DNA of 5,344 nt, from contig JAGXSK010000181.1 of NCBI GenBank assembly GCA_018333845.1, positions 1 to 5,344 of the forward strand, written 5' to 3'. Under the pieces are notes generated by a model. That model was not told where the DNA came from, ran no database searches, and saw only the letters and a list, made by a program, of their open reading frames with translations. Shown piece after piece: positions 5,288 to 5,344 of this stretch (position 1 is its first letter; every line of letters starts with the position of its first letter). The position numbers and the translations under genes are program-made. The DNA comes from Clostridia bacterium. Its GTDB lineage: Bacteria; Bacillota; DSM-16504; Desulfitibacterales; Desulfitibacteraceae.

Positions 5288-5337
5288 AATGGAACTTTTT
5301 GCTTTGGTTAATTGACTTATTAGTAGAAGCATAAATA

Positions 5338-5344
5338 AAGGGGG
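5338..5344 (+). promoter_or_regulatory. Possible ribosome binding site of a gene beginning just beyond the right edge
   Basis: The window ends in AAAGGGG, similar to the site before the PEP-binding gene (AAGGGG). A start codon would be expected roughly 7-10 bases beyond the edge. A TTGACT at 5312-5317 resembles a -35 box, but no -10 with good spacing follows, so no promoter is called. Confidence 0.3.

Noticed and set aside
5312..5337. Promoter for the gene beyond the right edge
   Set aside because: TTGACT is a good -35 match, but the AT-rich -10 candidates sit at 13-16 bp spacing and run directly into the probable ribosome binding site, leaving no room for a leader.

Overview
The window looks like chromosomal DNA of a low-GC Gram-positive anaerobe of the Clostridia type. 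This rests on AT-rich intergenic DNA (one stretch is about 16% GC), strong purine-rich Shine-Dalgarno sites, a TTG start, a cupin-type glucose-6-phosphate isomerase, and a Clostridium-like hexameric glutamate dehydrogenase. No species is claimed.

Layout. Left part, minus strand: the first 135 codons of a cupin-type glucose-6-phosphate isomerase run off the left edge (1-405). Its promoter (588-616) is separated from its ribosome binding site by a 143-bp GC-rich inverted-repeat element (428-570), which should therefore be transcribed as 5' leader. Next comes a 52-codon Cys-rich gene (744-902, minus) with its own hairpin terminator (703-740). It encodes two 26-residue zinc-ribbon-like repeats. 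A 307-bp divergent intergenic region (903-1209) follows. Near its right end are an extended -10 promoter overlapped by a 23-bp palindrome, and then a long terminator-like hairpin in the presumed leader of the next gene.

Right part, plus strand: an 861-residue PEP/pyruvate-binding protein (1210-3795) is followed after 32 bp by an NADP-type glutamate dehydrogenase (true start 3828, end 5162). The two are probably one transcription unit. The large protein has a KaiC/RecA-like N-terminal domain without a P-loop, an ATP-grasp PPDK_N domain with its key residues intact, and an uncharacterised C-terminal domain. It lacks the phosphohistidine swivel and PEP-utilising barrel of PEP synthase and PPDK. 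After gdhA there are a 7-bp tandem repeat, two hairpins and a possible ribosome binding site for the next gene at the right edge.

The genes touch central carbon metabolism (hexose-phosphate isomerisation), an ATP- and pyruvate/PEP-type ligand-binding protein of unknown role, and the 2-oxoglutarate/glutamate junction. The most noteworthy unit is the attenuated, operator-bearing PEP-binding gene linked to gdhA. It could be a carbon/nitrogen sensing or regulatory pair, but that is inference.
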